From Porphyrobacter sp. (lineage in GTDB: Bacteria > Pseudomonadota > Alphaproteobacteria > Sphingomonadales > Sphingomonadaceae), in assembly GCA_017744315.1 (NCBI GenBank), contig JAGIBN010000008.1, positions 104,806 through 168,805 of the forward strand: a stretch of 64,000 nucleotides of DNA, read 5' to 3'. The position numbers and the translations under genes were made by a program. The notes beneath the pieces are model-generated. The model was not told the DNA's origin, did no database searches, and worked only from the letters and a program-made list of their open reading frames with translations. Within the stretch, counting starts at the first letter, position 1. Every line of letters starts with the position of its first letter. This document shows positions 10,189 through 19,102 of the stretch, piece after piece.

Positions 10189-10797
10189 ATGCAGGACGTC
10201 CTGGATGGCTACGCGGCGGCGGCCACGCCGGCCTTCATCGAAGGCTACGACACGCTCTCGACCGAACGCATCTATCAACTCGTCATCGATCTCTTCCCGC
10301 AACGCGCTGCGAGAGTCGCCGATATCGGAGCCGGCACTGGCCGGGATGCGGCCTGGTTCGCGGAACGAGGAAACGATGTGGTTGCGGTCGAGCCAGTGCG
10401 TCAGCTTCGCGAGGCTGGGCAGTTTCGTCACCCGTCCTCTCGCATCGAGTGGCTGGATGATCAGCTGCCGCACCTTGACCAGCTTCGATCGAAGGGCCCC
10501 TTCGACCTCGTGACGCTCTGTGCCGTTTGGCAGCATCTGCCTGACAGTGATCGTGAATTGGCGTTTCCGAACCTAGCCTCGATCCTGACCGAAAACGGAC
10601 GTCTCGTGATGTCGCTGCGGCATGGGCCAGGCGGCGCGGGGCGCCGGGTGTTTCCCGTCAACGCCGAAGCAACGGTCAAGCTCGCGGAAGAACTCGGCTT
10701 GCGGGTCATCCGGCAAAGCCAGGCACCCTCGGTCCAGCCGGGCAATCGAGCCTTGGGCGTATCCTGGACCTGGCTTGTGTTTGAAAAGGCCCGTTAG
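10189..10797 (+). CDS. Class I SAM-dependent methyltransferase
   Basis: Rossmann-fold methyltransferase of 202 residues. Motif I is VADIGAGTGRDAAWFAERG (about residues 43-61), followed by the acidic strand VVAVEPV and motif IV FDLVTLCAVWQHLPDSDRE. Substrate unknown; the N-terminal DGYAAAATPAFIEGYDTLSTERIY segment resembles small-molecule or ubiquinone-type methyltransferases. A GGGGAGGATCG ribosome site precedes the ATG. It converges on metW with a 4-base overlap of the coding ends. No pathway neighbour indicates its substrate. Confidence 0.8.
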   Translation: MQDVLDGYAAAATPAFIEGYDTLSTERIYQLVIDLFPQRAARVADIGAGTGRDAAWFAERGNDVVAVEPVRQLREAGQFRHPSSRIEWLDDQLPHLDQLRSKGPFDLVTLCAVWQHLPDSDRELAFPNLASILTENGRLVMSLRHGPGGAGRRVFPVNAEATVKLAEELGLRVIRQSQAPSVQPGNRALGVSWTWLVFEKAR

Positions 10798-11384
10798 CGG
10801 CTGAGTAGGTAAACCGCGTACTCCGCCCGCCAGTTGGCTCCCGCCGCGCCCAATTCCTTGTCGCCGCTGAAGAACCAGCTCCGCTCGGTCTTCACGCCCT
10901 GATCGGCGAGCAACTGGTCGAAGTCGGTCACGGTGACGTGGTGGATGTTCTGCGTCTCGTACCAACTCACCGGCAAGTGCCGCGTGACCGGCATGCGCCC
11001 GTGCCACAGCAGGAATGCCCGCATCCGCCAATGGGCGAAGTTGGGGAAGCTGACGAAAGCCCGGCGGCCGACACGCAGCAACTGCTCCAGCATCAGGTCG
11101 GGACGCGCGGCAGTCTGGAGCGTCTGGCTGAGCACCGCGTAATCGAACGCGGCGTCAGGGTAATCGGCCAGGTCGCGATCGGCATCGCCCTGGATGACCG
11201 AGAGGCCCCGGCTGACGCAGCGCTCGACCGCCTCGGGATCGATCTCCATTCCGCGCGCATCGACGTTCCGTGCGTCGCGCAGCACGGCCATGAGCTCGCC
11301 ATCGCCGCAGCCGACGTCGAGCACCCGGCTGCCGGTGGCGATGTGGTTGGCGATGACCGCAAGATCGGGGCGCAGCTCAGCCAT
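10794..11384 (-). CDS. metW: Methionine biosynthesis protein MetW
   Basis: MetW of 196 residues, a methyltransferase-fold protein that works with MetX in methionine biosynthesis. Motif I is [17 protein letters not shown] (about 17-33), followed by the family signatures [24 protein letters not shown] and [11 protein letters not shown], and [22 protein letters not shown], all characteristic of MetW. The start overlaps the end of metX by 8 bases, as in the standard metXW operon of alphaproteobacteria. Confidence 0.93.
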   Translation of the reverse strand: MAELRPDLAVIANHIATGSRVLDVGCGDGELMAVLRDARNVDARGMEIDPEAVERCVSRGLSVIQGDADRDLADYPDAAFDYAVLSQTLQTAARPDLMLEQLLRVGRRAFVSFPNFAHWRMRAFLLWHGRMPVTRHLPVSWYETQNIHHVTVTDFDQLLADQGVKTERSWFFSGDKELGAAGANWRAEYAVYLLSR

Positions 11385-12483
11385 TGAGGAACCCCGTGAT
11401 CACCCGGTCGAGCGCCGGCACGTCGAGCAGGAAGCTGTCATGTCCGTACGGCGCGGAAAGCTCGACGAAGCTGACCGGCGCGGCGACGGCATTGAGCGCG
11501 TGGACGATCGCGCGCGATTCGGCGGTCGGGTAGAGCCAGTCGGTATCGAAGCTCACCACGCAGAACCGCGCGGGCGTGCCGGCGAAGGCATCGGCAAGGC
11601 GCCCGCCGTGTTCTTCGGCCAGGTCGAAGTAGTCCATCGCCCGGGTGATATAGAGGTAGGAGTTGGCGTCGAACCGGTCGGTGAAGGCGAGCCCCTGGTA
11701 TCGAAGGTAGCTTTCGACCTGGAAGTCCGCATCGAACCCGAAGCTCTTGGCTTCGCGGTCCTGCAGCCGGCGGCCGAACTTGCCGGTCAGCCCGGCTTCC
11801 GAGAGATAGGTGATGTGCGCGGCCATGCGCGCGACGGCGAGGCCTTTGTCCGGTGTGCTGCCCGAATCGTAATAGCCGCCGCCCTGCCAGTTCGGATCGG
11901 CCATGATCGCTTGGCGGCCGACTTCGTGGAAGGCGATGTTCTGAGCCGAATGGCGCGGTGTGGTCGCGATGGCGAGGACACGGGCAGCGCGCTCTGGGAA
12001 ATTGGCGGCCAGGCTCAGCGCCTGCATGCCACCCATCGAGCCGCCGACCACGGCGTGGAGTTGCCCGATCCCTAGCGTATCCAGCAGGCCCACCTGGGCG
12101 CGAACCATGTCGCGAATGGTGATGACCGGGAAGCGCATGCCATAGGCGCTGCCGTCCGGGGCCGCGCTCGCCGGGCCGGTCGAGCCCATGCAACTGCCGA
12201 TGACATTGGAGCAGATCACGAAGAAGCGGCTGGTGTCGATCGGCTTGCCCGGACCGATCATGCGGTCCCACCACCCCGGCTTTCCGGTGATCGGGTGCGG
12301 GCTGGCGACGTGCTGATCGCCGGTCAGGGCATGATGGACGAGAATCGCGTTCGATTTGTCCGGCGCGAGTTCGCCATAAGTCTCGTACGCGATCGTCACG
12401 CGATCGAGCACCTGCCCGCTGTCGAGCTGGAGGGGCTTGTCGAGCAGAACGGTGCTGCTTGTGGATGAAAGTACTGTGGCCAC
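11377..12483 (-). CDS. metX: Homoserine O-acetyltransferase
   Basis: Alpha/beta-hydrolase-fold acyltransferase of 368 residues, which makes O-acetylhomoserine (or O-succinylhomoserine in some MetX variants) in methionine synthesis. Motifs: [44 protein letters not shown], and the nucleophile elbow [13 protein letters not shown]; the catalytic Asp and His lie in FDTDWLYP and YGHDSFL near the end. The start is a GTG at 12483 without a good ribosome site, so the exact start is uncertain by a few codons. It is divergent from hisC, and transcribed with metW. Confidence 0.93.
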   Translation of the reverse strand: MATVLSSTSSTVLLDKPLQLDSGQVLDRVTIAYETYGELAPDKSNAILVHHALTGDQHVASPHPITGKPGWWDRMIGPGKPIDTSRFFVICSNVIGSCMGSTGPASAAPDGSAYGMRFPVITIRDMVRAQVGLLDTLGIGQLHAVVGGSMGGMQALSLAANFPERAARVLAIATTPRHSAQNIAFHEVGRQAIMADPNWQGGGYYDSGSTPDKGLAVARMAAHITYLSEAGLTGKFGRRLQDREAKSFGFDADFQVESYLRYQGLAFTDRFDANSYLYITRAMDYFDLAEEHGGRLADAFAGTPARFCVVSFDTDWLYPTAESRAIVHALNAVAAPVSFVELSAPYGHDSFLLDVPALDRVITGFLNG

Positions 12484-12538
12484 GTTTGGCGGGGATGGGA
12501 TAGCCCAAGCGGGCTGTCAATTGCTGCTGCTTGCGGCT

Positions 12539-13666
12539 ATGCGCGCGGCAGTGAACGAAGGGGCCCTTATTTCCAGTCCGGCGATGAAGCCGTGGATCGA
12601 GGCAATTCATGCCTACGTGCCCGGCAAGAGCAAGGCAGCTGACGGGCGCAAGCTGGTCAAGCTTTCGGCAAACGAGAACCCGCTCGGCACCAGCGAAGCC
12701 GCGCTGAAAGCGCGCGCCGCGGCGCCGGGGCCGGATCGATACCCCGACCCCGACTCGACTGACTTGCGCGAGGCGCTCGGCGCGCTGCACGGCGTGGATC
12801 CGGCGCGGATCGTATGCGGAACGGGCTCTGGAGAGCTGCTCACGGTGGCCGCCAGCGCCTTTGCCGGCCCTGGCGATGAAGTGCTTTACGTGCGTTACGG
12901 GTTCTCGCTCTACGAGATCGCAGCCCGGCGTTGCGGTGCCACTCCGGTGGAAGCTCCGGATGCCGATTACGGCACCGATGTCGACACCCTGCTCGGCTGC
13001 GTGACGGAGCGGACGCGGGTGGTCTTTGTGGCCAATCCGAACAATCCGACCGGCAGTTTCCTGACGCGGGCAGAACTCGCCCGACTGCACGCGGGGTTGC
13101 CCGGTCACGTGCTGCTGGTGATCGACCAGGCCTACGCCGAATACGTCGCGCCGAAAGATGACGACGGCAGCATCGAACTGGCCAAGGCGCACGAAAACAT
13201 CCTCGTCATGCGCACGTTCTCGAAGGCATACGGCCTTGCTGGCGAGCGGATCGGCTGGGCCACCGGTGCGCCCGCTCTCATTGGCGCGCTCAATCGCATT
13301 CGTGGGCCGTTCAACGTGAACCTCGCGGGCCAGATGGCTGCCGTGGCGGCGGTTGAAGATCAGGCCTTCGTCGTCGCTTCGCGCGAGTCCAACACCCGTG
13401 TCCGGGCCCGCTTCGTCGCCGCTCTCGAGGCGCTCGGCAACTTCGGACTGCGCCCCCTTCCGAGCGAGGCGAATTTCGTGCTGGTCCTGTTTGAGGGCGC
13501 GTTGACTGCGGAAGCTGTGCTGAATGGGTTGAACGACGCTGGCTATGCCGTGCGCCATCTGCCTGGCCAGGGCCTGCCGCAGGCTCTGCGGATCACGATC
13601 GGAACCGAGGCGCAGATGGACGAAGTGGCCGGTGTAATCCGCTCACTGGCGGAGGATGTGCAGTGA
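12539..13666 (+). CDS. hisC: Histidinol-phosphate aminotransferase
   Basis: PLP-dependent aminotransferase of about 375 residues for histidine synthesis; in sphingomonads the same type may also serve aromatic amino acids. Motifs: [37 protein letters not shown], and the PLP lysine near residue 229 in [16 protein letters not shown]. The start is uncertain: ATG 12539, GTG 12551 and ATG 12584 are all in frame, and none has a clear ribosome site. The metX promoter must share the region to about 12500. It overlaps the next gene by 4 bases (GTGA), linking it to prephenate dehydrogenase. Confidence 0.9.
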   Translation: MRAAVNEGALISSPAMKPWIEAIHAYVPGKSKAADGRKLVKLSANENPLGTSEAALKARAAAPGPDRYPDPDSTDLREALGALHGVDPARIVCGTGSGELLTVAASAFAGPGDEVLYVRYGFSLYEIAARRCGATPVEAPDADYGTDVDTLLGCVTERTRVVFVANPNNPTGSFLTRAELARLHAGLPGHVLLVIDQAYAEYVAPKDDDGSIELAKAHENILVMRTFSKAYGLAGERIGWATGAPALIGALNRIRGPFNVNLAGQMAAVAAVEDQAFVVASRESNTRVRARFVAALEALGNFGLRPLPSEANFVLVLFEGALTAEAVLNGLNDAGYAVRHLPGQGLPQALRITIGTEAQMDEVAGVIRSLAEDVQ

Positions 13667-14571
13667 CGTTCGAACGCGTTGCCATCATCGGCCTCGGCCT
13701 GCTCGGCGGCTCGATCGGCCTGGCTGTCGCTCAGCACCTGCCCGGCGTGGTCACCACTGGCTATGACATCGATCCTGCCGTGCGTCAGCGGGCCAGGGAA
13801 CGCGGGCTCGCGGGCACGATCTGCGAAACCGCCTGCGAAGCGGTGGCGGATGCAGACCTTGTGATCCTCTGCGTGCCGGTCGGCTCGATGGCCGAAGTCG
13901 CGCGGGAGATTGCCGGAACGCTGCGTCCGGACGCGCTCGTCAGCGATGTGGGATCGTCCAAGCGGACGGTCGCCAAGGCGCTCTCCGAAGCTCTGCCGAA
14001 CCACGCGATCATTCCCGCACACCCGGTTGCAGGCACCGAGCATTCCGGGCCGGACGCCGGTTTCGCCAGTCTGTTCCACCACCGCTGGTGCATCCTCACA
14101 CCGCCCGCCGACGCGAATCCCGAGCAAGTCAGCGCGCTGATCGAGTTCTGGAAGACGCTGGGCGCCATGGTCGATGCCATGGATGCCGAACACCATGACA
14201 TGGTGCTCGCCGTCACCAGCCACATCCCCCACCTGATCGCCTACACCATCGTCGGCACGGCATCCGATCTCGAACAAGTGACGCGCGGCGAGGTGATCAA
14301 GTATTCGGCCGGCGGCTTCCGCGATTTCACCCGCATCGCTGCATCCGACCCAACGATGTGGCGCGATGTCTTCCTGCAGAACCGCGAGGCTGTGCTCGAG
14401 ATGCTCGACCGCTTCCTGACCGACCTCGCGCTAATGCGAGAGGCGATCCGCGCAAGCGACGGGGAAACCATGTTCGAGCTGTTCACCCGAACCCGCTCGA
14501 TCCGCCGTTCGATCGTGGCAATCGGCCAGGACGACGCCAGGCCCGACTTCGGACGCAAGGATCACGACTGA
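13663..14571 (+). CDS. tyrA: Prephenate/arogenate dehydrogenase
   Basis: TyrA-family dehydrogenase of 302 residues for tyrosine synthesis: prephenate or arogenate to hydroxyphenylpyruvate or tyrosine with NAD(P)+. The N-terminus has the Rossmann motif [17 protein letters not shown], then [22 protein letters not shown] and the helical domain with [17 protein letters not shown]. The GTG start overlaps the hisC stop. In the hisC-tyrC pair of Zymomonas and relatives the dehydrogenase acts on both arogenate and prephenate, so tyrC is an alternative symbol. No ACT domain is present. Confidence 0.92.
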   Translation: MTFERVAIIGLGLLGGSIGLAVAQHLPGVVTTGYDIDPAVRQRARERGLAGTICETACEAVADADLVILCVPVGSMAEVAREIAGTLRPDALVSDVGSSKRTVAKALSEALPNHAIIPAHPVAGTEHSGPDAGFASLFHHRWCILTPPADANPEQVSALIEFWKTLGAMVDAMDAEHHDMVLAVTSHIPHLIAYTIVGTASDLEQVTRGEVIKYSAGGFRDFTRIAASDPTMWRDVFLQNREAVLEMLDRFLTDLALMREAIRASDGETMFELFTRTRSIRRSIVAIGQDDARPDFGRKDHD

Positions 14572-14579
14572 GGTCACCT

Positions 14580-14607
14580 CGGTGCGGCCTCCCCGCACCG
14601 GCATTTT
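14580..14607 (+). terminator. Likely intrinsic terminator between convergent genes
   Basis: A perfect 8-bp stem, CGGTGCGG (14580-14587) with CCGCACCG (14593-14600), and a 5-base loop, is followed by GCATTTT. It lies 9 bases after the tyrA stop and just before the end of the convergent plsC gene. The T-run is short, so termination efficiency is uncertain. Confidence 0.6.
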
Positions 14608-14608
14608 C

Positions 14609-15289
14609 TCAATCGTTCAGCGCGTTGATCGCCTCATGAACCCGCGCCTCGACCTCCTCACGCGGCAGGCCGGGCTCGATCACCTCCCCGAAGTGCATCG
14701 TGATCACGCCAGGCCGTTTCCACAGCCGGTGGTATAGCGGGCCGCTGTTTACTGCCACCGGCACCACCGGCAGGCCGAGCAGCTTGTAGATCCCGGCAAA
14801 TCCCGCCTGGAGGGGCGGCCGCGTTCCGTGCGGGACGCGCGTGCCTTCGGGAAAGATCGCCAACGGGCGGCCGCTGGCTATGAACTTGCGCGCGTCGGCC
14901 ATCATCGTGCGGAGCGCCTTGGCGCCTTGGTCCCGCCGCACCTCGACCGAACCGTAAGCGCGGGCCGCGCGGCCCCAGCCGGGTATCTCGAACAGTTCCT
15001 GTTTCGCGAACGGCACAGGGAAATCGAGCGTCGTAGGCAAGTCGATCGCCTCGAAGAAGCTCTCGTGCTTGAGGGCGAAGAGCGCAGCGCCGGCGGGTTT
15101 GTGGCCGGTTTCCCGGACGGTAATCCCGAGCAGATTCTTGAGGCACACCCGGTGATACCAGGACCAGCCATCGGGAAAGGGCCGCACCCATTTCGGCGCG
15201 ATCATCGCCATCAGTCCCGACATGCCGACGTAGAAGACGCTCCCCGAGTAGAACGCGAGGTAGAACAGCAGGTTTCGCAGCACGATCAT
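14609..15289 (-). CDS. plsC: 1-acyl-sn-glycerol-3-phosphate acyltransferase
   Basis: Membrane-associated acyltransferase of 226 residues for phosphatidic acid synthesis. Start at 15289 gives MIVLRNLLFYLAFYSG, a membrane segment, and lies 4 bases after the ydcF stop; the frame is open further upstream but only as shadow. The acyltransferase block I reads KHESFFEA, that is H-x4-E where the textbook motif is H-x4-D; block III is IFPEGTR. The C-terminus has PVVPVAVNSGPLY. Last gene of the ftsE-ftsX-ydcF-plsC group, all in the cell envelope. Confidence 0.88.
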   Translation of the reverse strand: MIVLRNLLFYLAFYSGSVFYVGMSGLMAMIAPKWVRPFPDGWSWYHRVCLKNLLGITVRETGHKPAGAALFALKHESFFEAIDLPTTLDFPVPFAKQELFEIPGWGRAARAYGSVEVRRDQGAKALRTMMADARKFIASGRPLAIFPEGTRVPHGTRPPLQAGFAGIYKLLGLPVVPVAVNSGPLYHRLWKRPGVITMHFGEVIEPGLPREEVEARVHEAINALND

Positions 15290-15293
15290 CGGC

Positions 15294-15824
15294 TCAACCC
15301 GGAAGAGCCTGAACCGCCCACGCGGCCAGGAACTTGTGATATTCGAGGAACAACATCGAGAGCGACGGTTTGGACGGAACCGCGTCGCGCACGATCTCGA
15401 CACCGTCGGGCAAGGCGCCCTGCAGCTCAAGCGCGGCTCGGCGCATGTGCCAGTCGGAGGTCACCAGGCGTAAGCTGCGAACCTTCTGCTCCGCGATCCA
15501 CTCGGCCGTTTCGCGGGCGTTGCCGCGCGTGTCGAGCGCCGCAAATCCGAGCGTCACGCAGCAATCCATCAGATCGGAAGACACACCGTACTCTGCTTCG
15601 AACTCCCTGGGCTTTACGTCGCTGAACACCCCGGTGACCAGCATCTTCGGCGCCTCGCCCGCACGCAGCATGGTGAGGCCGCGTGGAATGCGGCCGCCGC
15701 TGCCCGTTGGTACGACAATGGCGTCGGTCTTCTGCTTGCCCGCGGGCTGCGGCAGCGCGGCCGCAAACCACAGAAATCCCAGGGCCCACAGGACGAAGAG
15801 CGATGAAAGAATGCGCCGAATCAC
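15294..15824 (-). CDS. YdcF-family (DUF218) membrane-anchored protein
   Basis: DUF218/YdcF-like protein of 176 residues. GTG at 15824 overlaps the ftsX stop and begins MIRRILSSLFVLWALGFLWFA, a clean N-terminal membrane anchor; earlier in-frame codons lie inside ftsX. The family signatures are TDAIVVPTGSGGRIPRGL, LVTGV, DTRGNARETAEW and LVTSDWHMRRA. Family members such as ElyC/SanA are linked to envelope polysaccharide metabolism, but the biochemical reaction is not settled. Sits between ftsX and plsC in one operon. Confidence 0.85.
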   Translation of the reverse strand: MIRRILSSLFVLWALGFLWFAAALPQPAGKQKTDAIVVPTGSGGRIPRGLTMLRAGEAPKMLVTGVFSDVKPREFEAEYGVSSDLMDCCVTLGFAALDTRGNARETAEWIAEQKVRSLRLVTSDWHMRRAALELQGALPDGVEIVRDAVPSKPSLSMLFLEYHKFLAAWAVQALPG

Positions 15825-16717
15825 AGGATTTGCCTCAGCACAGCCAGCACGGTCAGGCGAGCCGTCAGCACCGCCAAGACCACGCCTATCACCGGAATGA
15901 ATGCGAGAACGATCCAATCGGCCGGTCCGAGGCCGCCGCCCGCTACCATACCAGAGTCCAACGCCGCGAACTGCTTGCCCAGCAACAGAACCGCGGCAAG
16001 GCCCATAGCAAGGCCCGCCAGACCGCCTAGTACCGCATCAAAAGCCACCGAGCGCTGGAAGATGCGCGCAATCTGCGCGTCCGTTCCCCCCAGCAAGTGG
16101 ACGATCTCGATGGTCTCGTGATTGGCGCCAAGGGCGCTTCTCGCCGCCAGCCAGACAGCGGCCGCACTGGTGCCCGCCAGGAGCACGATAAGCCCCACTG
16201 CGAGCCATTGCAGCGAAGCCGCGGCGTCGAACACCGGCTGCAGCCACCGGGCCTGTGCGTCCACTCTAGCGGCCGGGGCCGAGGACAGGATCTTCGCCCG
16301 CAGTTCCTTGAGCCGCTTGTCGGTGACTGGTCCCGACAGTTTGACGTCGATCATCGCCGGAACTGGCAGCGCGTCCTCGGCAGTGGCTGCTTGCGGGCCG
16401 AGCCAGGGTTCGAGGAGGGCATCGAGCTCCTCGTCCGGCACGCGGCGCACTTCGGCCACGTCCTGGAGGTTGTTGAGCAGCGAGAGCGTGGCCTGTGTCT
16501 GCCGCTCGCGCTCGGCCGGGCGGCCTTCGACGATCTGGACCGTGAGCCCGCCTTCGATCTCGCTACGCGCGCTTTGGGTGAGGTTGCGCAAGCCGAGGCC
16601 GGCCCCGGCCGCGATGACCGTCAGGGCGATCATGATCGCGATGACCCACGGCATCGGCCCGGCGATCCGCGCCTGCGGCAAGAGCCGGTCGCTCGCAGCC
16701 GTACGCAGCGCCTTCAT
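15821..16717 (-). CDS. ftsX: Cell division protein FtsX (ABC permease-like)
   Basis: FtsX of 298 residues, the membrane partner of FtsE in the divisome, where the complex transmits ATP hydrolysis to periplasmic peptidoglycan hydrolase activation. Start ATG 16717 overlaps the ftsE stop (ATGA). Four hydrophobic segments are visible: VIAIMIALTVIAAGAGLGL (about residue 25), LQWLAVGLIVLLAGTSAAAVWL, AVLGGLAGLAMGLAAVLLL and WIVLAFIPVIGVVLAVL. A periplasmic domain (about 50-165) lies between the first two. Gene order is standard. Confidence 0.9.
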   Translation of the reverse strand: MKALRTAASDRLLPQARIAGPMPWVIAIMIALTVIAAGAGLGLRNLTQSARSEIEGGLTVQIVEGRPAERERQTQATLSLLNNLQDVAEVRRVPDEELDALLEPWLGPQAATAEDALPVPAMIDVKLSGPVTDKRLKELRAKILSSAPAARVDAQARWLQPVFDAAASLQWLAVGLIVLLAGTSAAAVWLAARSALGANHETIEIVHLLGGTDAQIARIFQRSVAFDAVLGGLAGLAMGLAAVLLLGKQFAALDSGMVAGGGLGPADWIVLAFIPVIGVVLAVLTARLTVLAVLRQIL

Positions 16718-17439
16718 TGGCCCACCGTCTCGCGCCGCGGCGGATAGCGCAGCGCGCCTGTAGGATCGGACAATCGCCCGCGATCGAGCCGCATGATGAG
16801 CGAGTCCGGAACTTTCTTCAGCAAATGAACATCGTGCGTCGCGACCACTACGGTCGTGCCGAGGCGGTTGAGCGCTTCGAACAGGCGCAGGAGCTTCACG
16901 GCCATTTCCGGATCGACGTTGCCCGTCGGTTCGTCCGCGACGAGAATCTCCGGCCGGGCAATCACCGCGCGTGCAATGGCGACGCGCTGCTGTTCGCCGC
17001 CGGAAAGGCTGGCGGGACGCGCATCGGCTCTCTGTTCGAGCCCGACCCACTGGAGCATGTCTGCCACCGGCTTGCGGATCTCGCTCTCGGGAACGCCGGA
17101 GACGCGCAGCGGCAGGGCCACGTTGTCGAACGCCGACAAGTCGGGGACGAGGCGGAAGTCCTGGAACACCACGCCAATGCGCCGGCGGAAGTCCGGCAGC
17201 CGGTTGCGCGGCACAGTAATCACGTCCGTGCCGAACATCCGGATGACTCCACGCGATGGGCGCTGGGCGAGATAGAGCAGCTTGAGCAGCGAGGTCTTGC
17301 CCGCACCGCTGGCCCCGGTGAGGAAGTAAAAGCTGCCCGGATAGAGCGTGAATGCGATGTCGCTCAGCACCTCTCGTTCGGTGCCGTAACGCAAACCGAC
17401 GTTGTCGAACTGAACGATGCTCCCCTCCCCTCCACTCAC
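16714..17439 (-). CDS. ftsE: Cell division ATP-binding protein FtsE
   Basis: ABC ATPase of 241 residues. Walker A GASGAGKTSLLKLL (about 39-52), Q-loop VFQDFRLVPDLSAFDNVALPL, signature SLSGGEQQRVAIARA and Walker B ILVADEPTGNVDPE are all intact. It pairs with FtsX. The start is a GTG at 17439 (MSGGEGSIVQFDNVGLRYG). The 150-base gap to the divergent zinc-ribbon gene should hold both promoters. Confidence 0.93.
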   Translation of the reverse strand: MSGGEGSIVQFDNVGLRYGTEREVLSDIAFTLYPGSFYFLTGASGAGKTSLLKLLYLAQRPSRGVIRMFGTDVITVPRNRLPDFRRRIGVVFQDFRLVPDLSAFDNVALPLRVSGVPESEIRKPVADMLQWVGLEQRADARPASLSGGEQQRVAIARAVIARPEILVADEPTGNVDPEMAVKLLRLFEALNRLGTTVVVATHDVHLLKKVPDSLIMRLDRGRLSDPTGALRYPPRRETVGQ

Positions 17440-17589
17440 GGTCGGCCTCGGGAGCGGTGCGGATGAAGCAAAGTGATCATGTTTGGGGGGCTATAGCTGC
17501 TGTTCGATGTGGAAAAAAGCCACGCAAGGCGCTGAGTTGAGGGCAGGCGTCTTGTTGCCAGTTGGCAAGAGTCATAAGATTCGCCTGCA

Positions 17590-18456
17590 ATGATTATTTC
17601 ATGCCCTGCTTGCACGACGCGCTATGTGGTGCCGGACAGTGCGATCGGCCTGGAAGGGCGGACGGTTCGCTGCGCCAAATGCCGGCACAGCTGGTACCAG
17701 GATCCGCCCGCCCTCGAGATGGCAGAGCCGGAACCTGTGCAGGCCCCCGTGCAGGCCGAAGTTGCTGAGCCCGTCACTCCGCCGCCTCCCGCGCCAGAAC
17801 CCGTACGCGAGCCGGAACCGGCCGTGGCCGCAGAGCGCCCGCGGTTCGTGACCACTCCGCCTCCGCCGGACCCCGAAATCGAGGAAGACCTGGCGGACAC
17901 CGCGTTCGCCGAACCCGAGGTTGAGGAGGTTCCGCCTCCTCCGCCGTATGAGGCTCCGCGCATCACCGAGCCTGCTGAGGCCGACGATGCGGTTTCGCAG
18001 TTCGACGCGGCGCCGCCGTTCCGGCGTAGGCGCAATCCCTTGCGGGTGTGGACCTGGGCTGCGGGCATCTTCGCGATACTAGCCGTCGGAGCGACCGCAG
18101 CGGTTTCCTATTTGGGCCTCCCCGACTGGGTTCCGGTCAATCAGCCGACATTCGGCTACAATCGGACGGACCTGCAGCTAGACTTCCCGGCCGATCGGCA
18201 GGAGCGCCGCCAGACTCCCAACGGTACCGAATATTTCGGTGCCAGCGGCACGATCACCAATGTCGGCGGCCGAACCGAAGACGTGCCGCCGATTCTGATC
18301 GTGCTGCGCGATTCTCGCGAGCGGATTGTCTACAGCTGGGAAGTGCAGCCGCCCAAGCGCAGCCTCGCGCCCGGCGAAAGCGTGACGGTGAATGAAGCGG
18401 TGACCGACGTGCCTCGCTCAGCGCGGGTCGCCGAAATCGGTTGGAAGCCAACCTGA
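17590..18456 (+). CDS. MJ0042-type zinc-ribbon membrane protein
   Basis: Protein of 288 residues with an N-terminal zinc-ribbon of the MJ0042 type: C5-P-A-C8 and C28-A-K-C31 within [20 protein letters not shown] and [13 protein letters not shown]. Then follow a long proline- and glutamate-rich linker (about 40-140, PPPP runs), an RRRR stop-transfer patch, one membrane helix (about 152-175, [23 protein letters not shown]) and a C-terminal DUF3426-like beta domain (about 190-285). This is a standard alphaproteobacterial architecture of unknown function, often beside ftsEX as here. The zinc-ribbon should face the cytoplasm and the beta domain the periplasm. Confidence 0.85.
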   Translation: MIISCPACTTRYVVPDSAIGLEGRTVRCAKCRHSWYQDPPALEMAEPEPVQAPVQAEVAEPVTPPPPAPEPVREPEPAVAAERPRFVTTPPPPDPEIEEDLADTAFAEPEVEEVPPPPPYEAPRITEPAEADDAVSQFDAAPPFRRRRNPLRVWTWAAGIFAILAVGATAAVSYLGLPDWVPVNQPTFGYNRTDLQLDFPADRQERRQTPNGTEYFGASGTITNVGGRTEDVPPILIVLRDSRERIVYSWEVQPPKRSLAPGESVTVNEAVTDVPRSARVAEIGWKPT

Positions 18457-18480
18457 GATTCGCCGCCGCGAGGCGCAGCG

Positions 18481-18699
18481 TTACTGGAATTCGTAGAGAA
18501 CCTTGCCCTCGCGGGCGGTGCGCTGTGACTGCGGAGCATCCTTGCGAGTCTGGTCTAAGCCCCGCTCCTGCCGCACGATCACGGGCTCCAGGATAACGGC
18601 CCTTACTTGCGCTTGCACGACTTTAACCCCCTGAGATTCGGGGGGAGCAGGCACCGCGACTGTGGCAGCCGTGGCCAGCAAGAGCGCTGAAATGCTCAT
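18481..18699 (-). CDS. Small putative secreted protein
   Basis: Short reading frame of 72 residues if the ATG at 18699 is used; an in-frame ATG at 18720 would add 7 residues. MSISALLLATAATVAVPAPP looks like a signal peptide, followed by a charged, glutamine- and arginine-rich stretch ending GKVLYEFQ. No clear ribosome-binding site is seen and no family is recognised. It converges on the zinc-ribbon gene, 24 bases apart. Supported mainly by the signal-like N-terminus and the lack of any competing gene. Confidence 0.45.
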   Translation of the reverse strand: MSISALLLATAATVAVPAPPESQGVKVVQAQVRAVILEPVIVRQERGLDQTRKDAPQSQRTAREGKVLYEFQ

Positions 18700-18867
18700 G
18701 TCATATGGTTGATAGACCATTAACCCAACCCACACCTGCCCAGCCCGTTCCAGAACAAGAACGGCAGCGATGAAGAATGTTATTGCCCCCGCTTGCAGGG
18801 GTATGGTCGCTTTGCTAAGGGCCCCCACCTACCCCGCGAGGGCCGCCTTCTGGCCCTTGTCGATTAT

Positions 18868-18954
18868 GCGGTCGTGGCGGAATTGGTAGACGCGCAACGT
18901 TGAGGTCGTTGTGGGCGAAAGCCCGTGGAAGTTCGAGTCTTCTCGACCGCACCA
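18868..18954 (+). tRNA. tRNA-Leu (anticodon GAG)
   Basis: An 87-base tRNA with encoded CCA end. The acceptor stem pairs GCGGTCG (18868-18874) with CGACCGC (18944-18950), then A-CCA. The anticodon arm CAACG-TTGAGGT-CGTTG gives anticodon GAG, reading CUC/CUU leucine codons. The long variable arm TGGGCGAAAGCCC-type hairpin is the class II hallmark of tRNA-Leu, and the T loop reads GTTCGAGTC. Confidence 0.97.
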
Positions 18955-19102
18955 ATCATACTGACAAAGTTGATTTTCGCCTTCGGGCGCCCCCTCCTGA
19001 CGCCAGGTATCGGCGCAGGCAGCGCCCGATCAGGCGCACCTCCAGGAAGCCCGGTGAGAGCCAGGACAGCAGTCAGCGGACGCACCCTCGGCGCGTCCGA
19101 AT

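Noticed and set aside
11438..13558. Long antisense open frame across metX and hisC (about 700 codons, minus strand)
   Set aside because: Low-complexity Arg/Pro/Gly-rich shadow of GC-rich genes; metX and hisC on their own strands have full family motifs.
18839..18857. AGGGCC/GGCCCT hairpin just before tRNA-Leu as a terminator
   Set aside because: No T-run follows; may be a leader structure.
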